From the NCBI GenBank assembly GCA_946893605.1, contig OX335598.1, positions 248,001 to 312,000 on the forward strand: a stretch of 64,000 bases of DNA. The letters run 5' to 3'. The notes below the pieces were generated by a model, which saw only the letters and a list, made by a program, of their open reading frames with translations, was not told where the DNA came from and searched no databases. Below, one piece after another: positions 63,561 through 64,000 of this stretch. The stretch's first letter is position 1. Every line of letters begins with the position of its first letter. The DNA is from Candidatus Saccharimonadota bacterium (GTDB taxonomy: Bacteria > Patescibacteriota > Saccharimonadia > Saccharimonadales > Saccharimonadaceae). Made by a program: the position numbers and the translations under genes.

Positions 63561-63604
63561 ATGATACTACGCCTTTGGGACAAAGTCAATTTTTTTGGGA
63601 CAAA
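63561..63604 (-). promoter_or_regulatory. promoter and twin operator of the ATPase-protease operon
   Basis: On the minus strand TTGACT (63589-63584), 17 bases, TATCAT (63566-63561). Two copies of TTTGTCCCAAA lie at 63604-63594 and 63584-63574, 20 bases apart, one upstream of the -35 and one in the spacer. Each is a small palindrome, TTTG-tcc-CAAA. Spacing of two helical turns and overlap with the -35 suggest a repressor site; the ATPase's own C-terminal helix-turn-helix is the obvious candidate. Confidence 0.65.
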
Positions 63605-63649
63605 TTATAAATAAAACCTAGAAAAATATTATTCTTTAATCTCTCTATC

Positions 63650-63764
63650 CCGCCAGGAAGATCCCATAAATCACTTCTCTCTTGAACGAACAATAGCTTG
63701 CCTGAAGAATCACACACCAATCCCTTGACTACTACTCGATATGCTGATTTATGTCTTTTAGCAT
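63650..63764 (-). pseudogene. Nudix hydrolase, N-terminal part (interrupted gene)
   Basis: From ATG 63764-63762 (AAGGA upstream) the protein reads M-L-K, then, after adding one base to an AAAA run, RHKSAYRVVVKGLVCDSSGKLLFVQERS and DLWDLPGG, the first strands and entry of a Nudix domain. It stops matching at GGCGG (63654-63650) and runs into unrelated DNA. The continuation GGLEHSED... is at 60035. Rejoined, the gene encodes about 135 residues, a normal single-domain Nudix hydrolase of the nucleotide-cleaning type. Confidence 0.75.
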
Positions 63765-63792
63765 GTCAATCCTTGTATAATAAAAAGCTTAC

Positions 63793-63829
63793 CATAAAAA
63801 TAAACGCCCTGCAATGAGGACGTTTATTT
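63793..63829 (-). terminator. terminator behind rpsH
   Basis: AATAAACG-tcctcattgcaggg-CGTTTATT followed by TTTATGG on the minus strand, 15 bases past the rpsH stop. It ends the upstream half of the spc operon before the island. Confidence 0.75.
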
Positions 63830-63843
63830 GATTTGCGTGAGGC

Positions 63844-64000
63844 TTAGTAAACCTTCAACAACAATTCGCCACCAAGTTTAGCCTTAGCTGCTTCAGCGCC
63901 AGTCATGACACCTTTTGATGTTGAGATGAGTACCAAACCGCGACCACTCTTTACCTTCGGAATCTCGCTAGCACCGACGTAAACGCGACGACCAGGTTTT
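63844..64000 (-). CDS. rpsH: 30S ribosomal protein S8, C-terminal part
   Basis: The last 51 codons of a gene that enters from beyond the window. They read [20 protein letters not shown], then [17 protein letters not shown] and end GGELLLKVY, the typical S8 C-terminal domain (normally ...GEvLc.v). In almost all bacteria rplF follows directly; here a terminator and 5.9 kb of accessory DNA intervene. Confidence 0.95.
   Translation of the reverse strand, partial: KPGRRVYVGASEIPKVKSGRGLVLISTSKGVMTGAEAAKAKLGGELLLKVY

Larger units (their letters stand above)
60036..63654 (-). mobile_element. AAA-ATPase/subtilase cassette inserted in a Nudix gene
   Basis: The two halves of one Nudix gene lie on either side of this segment, and both borders carry GGCGG (63654-63650 and 60035-60031). 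Removing the segment with one GGCGG restores CCT-GGC-GGT-CTG in frame through the Nudix box. The segment holds one promoter, the ATPase gene, the protease gene and a hairpin (AATACCTAAA...TTTTAGGTATT, about 60152-60187). No transposase or integrase and no clear terminal inverted repeats are visible. The five-base repeat may be a target duplication or a recombination crossover. Cargo-only insertion or mobilisation in trans are both possible. Confidence 0.6.

Noticed and set aside
60036-63654. Classical insertion sequence or transposon
   Set aside because: No transposase and no terminal inverted repeats at the GGCGG borders; described as a cassette of unknown mobility instead.
1-64000. CRISPR arrays or cas genes
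   Set aside because: No regularly spaced direct repeats and no Cas-like protein were seen on either strand.
1-64000. UGA recoding as in Gracilibacteria/SR1
   Set aside because: TGA serves as a normal stop (e.g. 31626-31628 in the ATGA overlap and 39479) and Trp is encoded by TGG; reading through TGA does not repair the broken genes.

Overview
The window reads as chromosome of a Candidate Phyla Radiation bacterium, most likely a host-associated Saccharibacterium (TM7). Supporting signs: moderate GC, standard code (TGA is a real stop, e.g. the ATGA overlap at 31625), no rpmD (L30) gene between rpsE and rplO, Cys-free forms of L36, L33, S4, RecR and DnaX, very short spacers, and a gene set of information processing, a few transporters and sortase-type surface proteins with almost no biosynthesis. 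The taxon is inferred from gene content only.

Layout. 0-10 kb: ABC-F ATPase, an unidentified tRNA-like RNA with its own terminator, a Gre-type factor, a two-component pair, an ABC-2 exporter, a PerM-like permease, cysS and a GC-rich orphan gene. 10-20 kb: NrnA-type phosphoesterase, an LPKTG surface protein, recR-ebfC, a membrane glycosyltransferase, dnaB-dnaX and small conserved genes. 20-28 kb: the rpoBC-proximal ribosomal genes (secE-nusG-rplK, rplA, rplJ-rplL) broken up by tsaC, an orphan gene, eno and a GC-rich LAVTG surface protein; rplJ has a visible attenuator. 28-33 kb: orphan PAS kinase, YgjP-type metalloprotein, P-loop kinase, tRNA-Trp, a GT4/GH57 alpha-glucan pair, rpmG. 33.4-39.5 kb: a heavily decayed DNA methyltransferase / DEAD-box helicase / GIY-YIG island next to tRNA-Thr. 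40-49.6 kb: a cluster of small acidic orphan genes with internal duplication, a GC-rich coiled-coil gene, tRNA-Tyr and tRNA-Thr, TPR protein, holB, rluA-like, trpS, a HAM1 pyrophosphatase, a CYTH protein and a hydrolase. 49.6-58 kb: rpsI-rplM-rplQ-rpoA-rpsD-rpsK-rpsM-rpmJ-infA, then secY and rplO-rpsE-rplR-rplF. 58-63.8 kb: an accessory island between rplF and rpsH; rpsH runs off the window end.

The most striking structure is at 59.7-63.8 kb. Two collinear halves of one Nudix hydrolase gene flank a 3.6 kb segment carrying an AAA+ ATPase gene and an intact subtilisin-like protease gene. The halves rejoin in frame at a shared GGCGG. The ATPase has a C-terminal helix-turn-helix, and its promoter carries two TTTGTCCCAAA boxes around the -35. 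This looks like a self-regulated ATPase-protease cassette inserted into a housekeeping gene.

Two window-wide patterns matter for using this annotation. (1) Many genes have a -10 box only 6-8 bases before the start codon and no Shine-Dalgarno, so leaderless mRNAs look common. (2) About a dozen conserved genes, including secE, are split by single-base length changes in short homopolymers. This fits uncorrected sequencing error better than gene decay, so such genes are given here as one gene with a frameshift. The 33-39 kb island carries far denser and more varied damage and is probably truly decayed.
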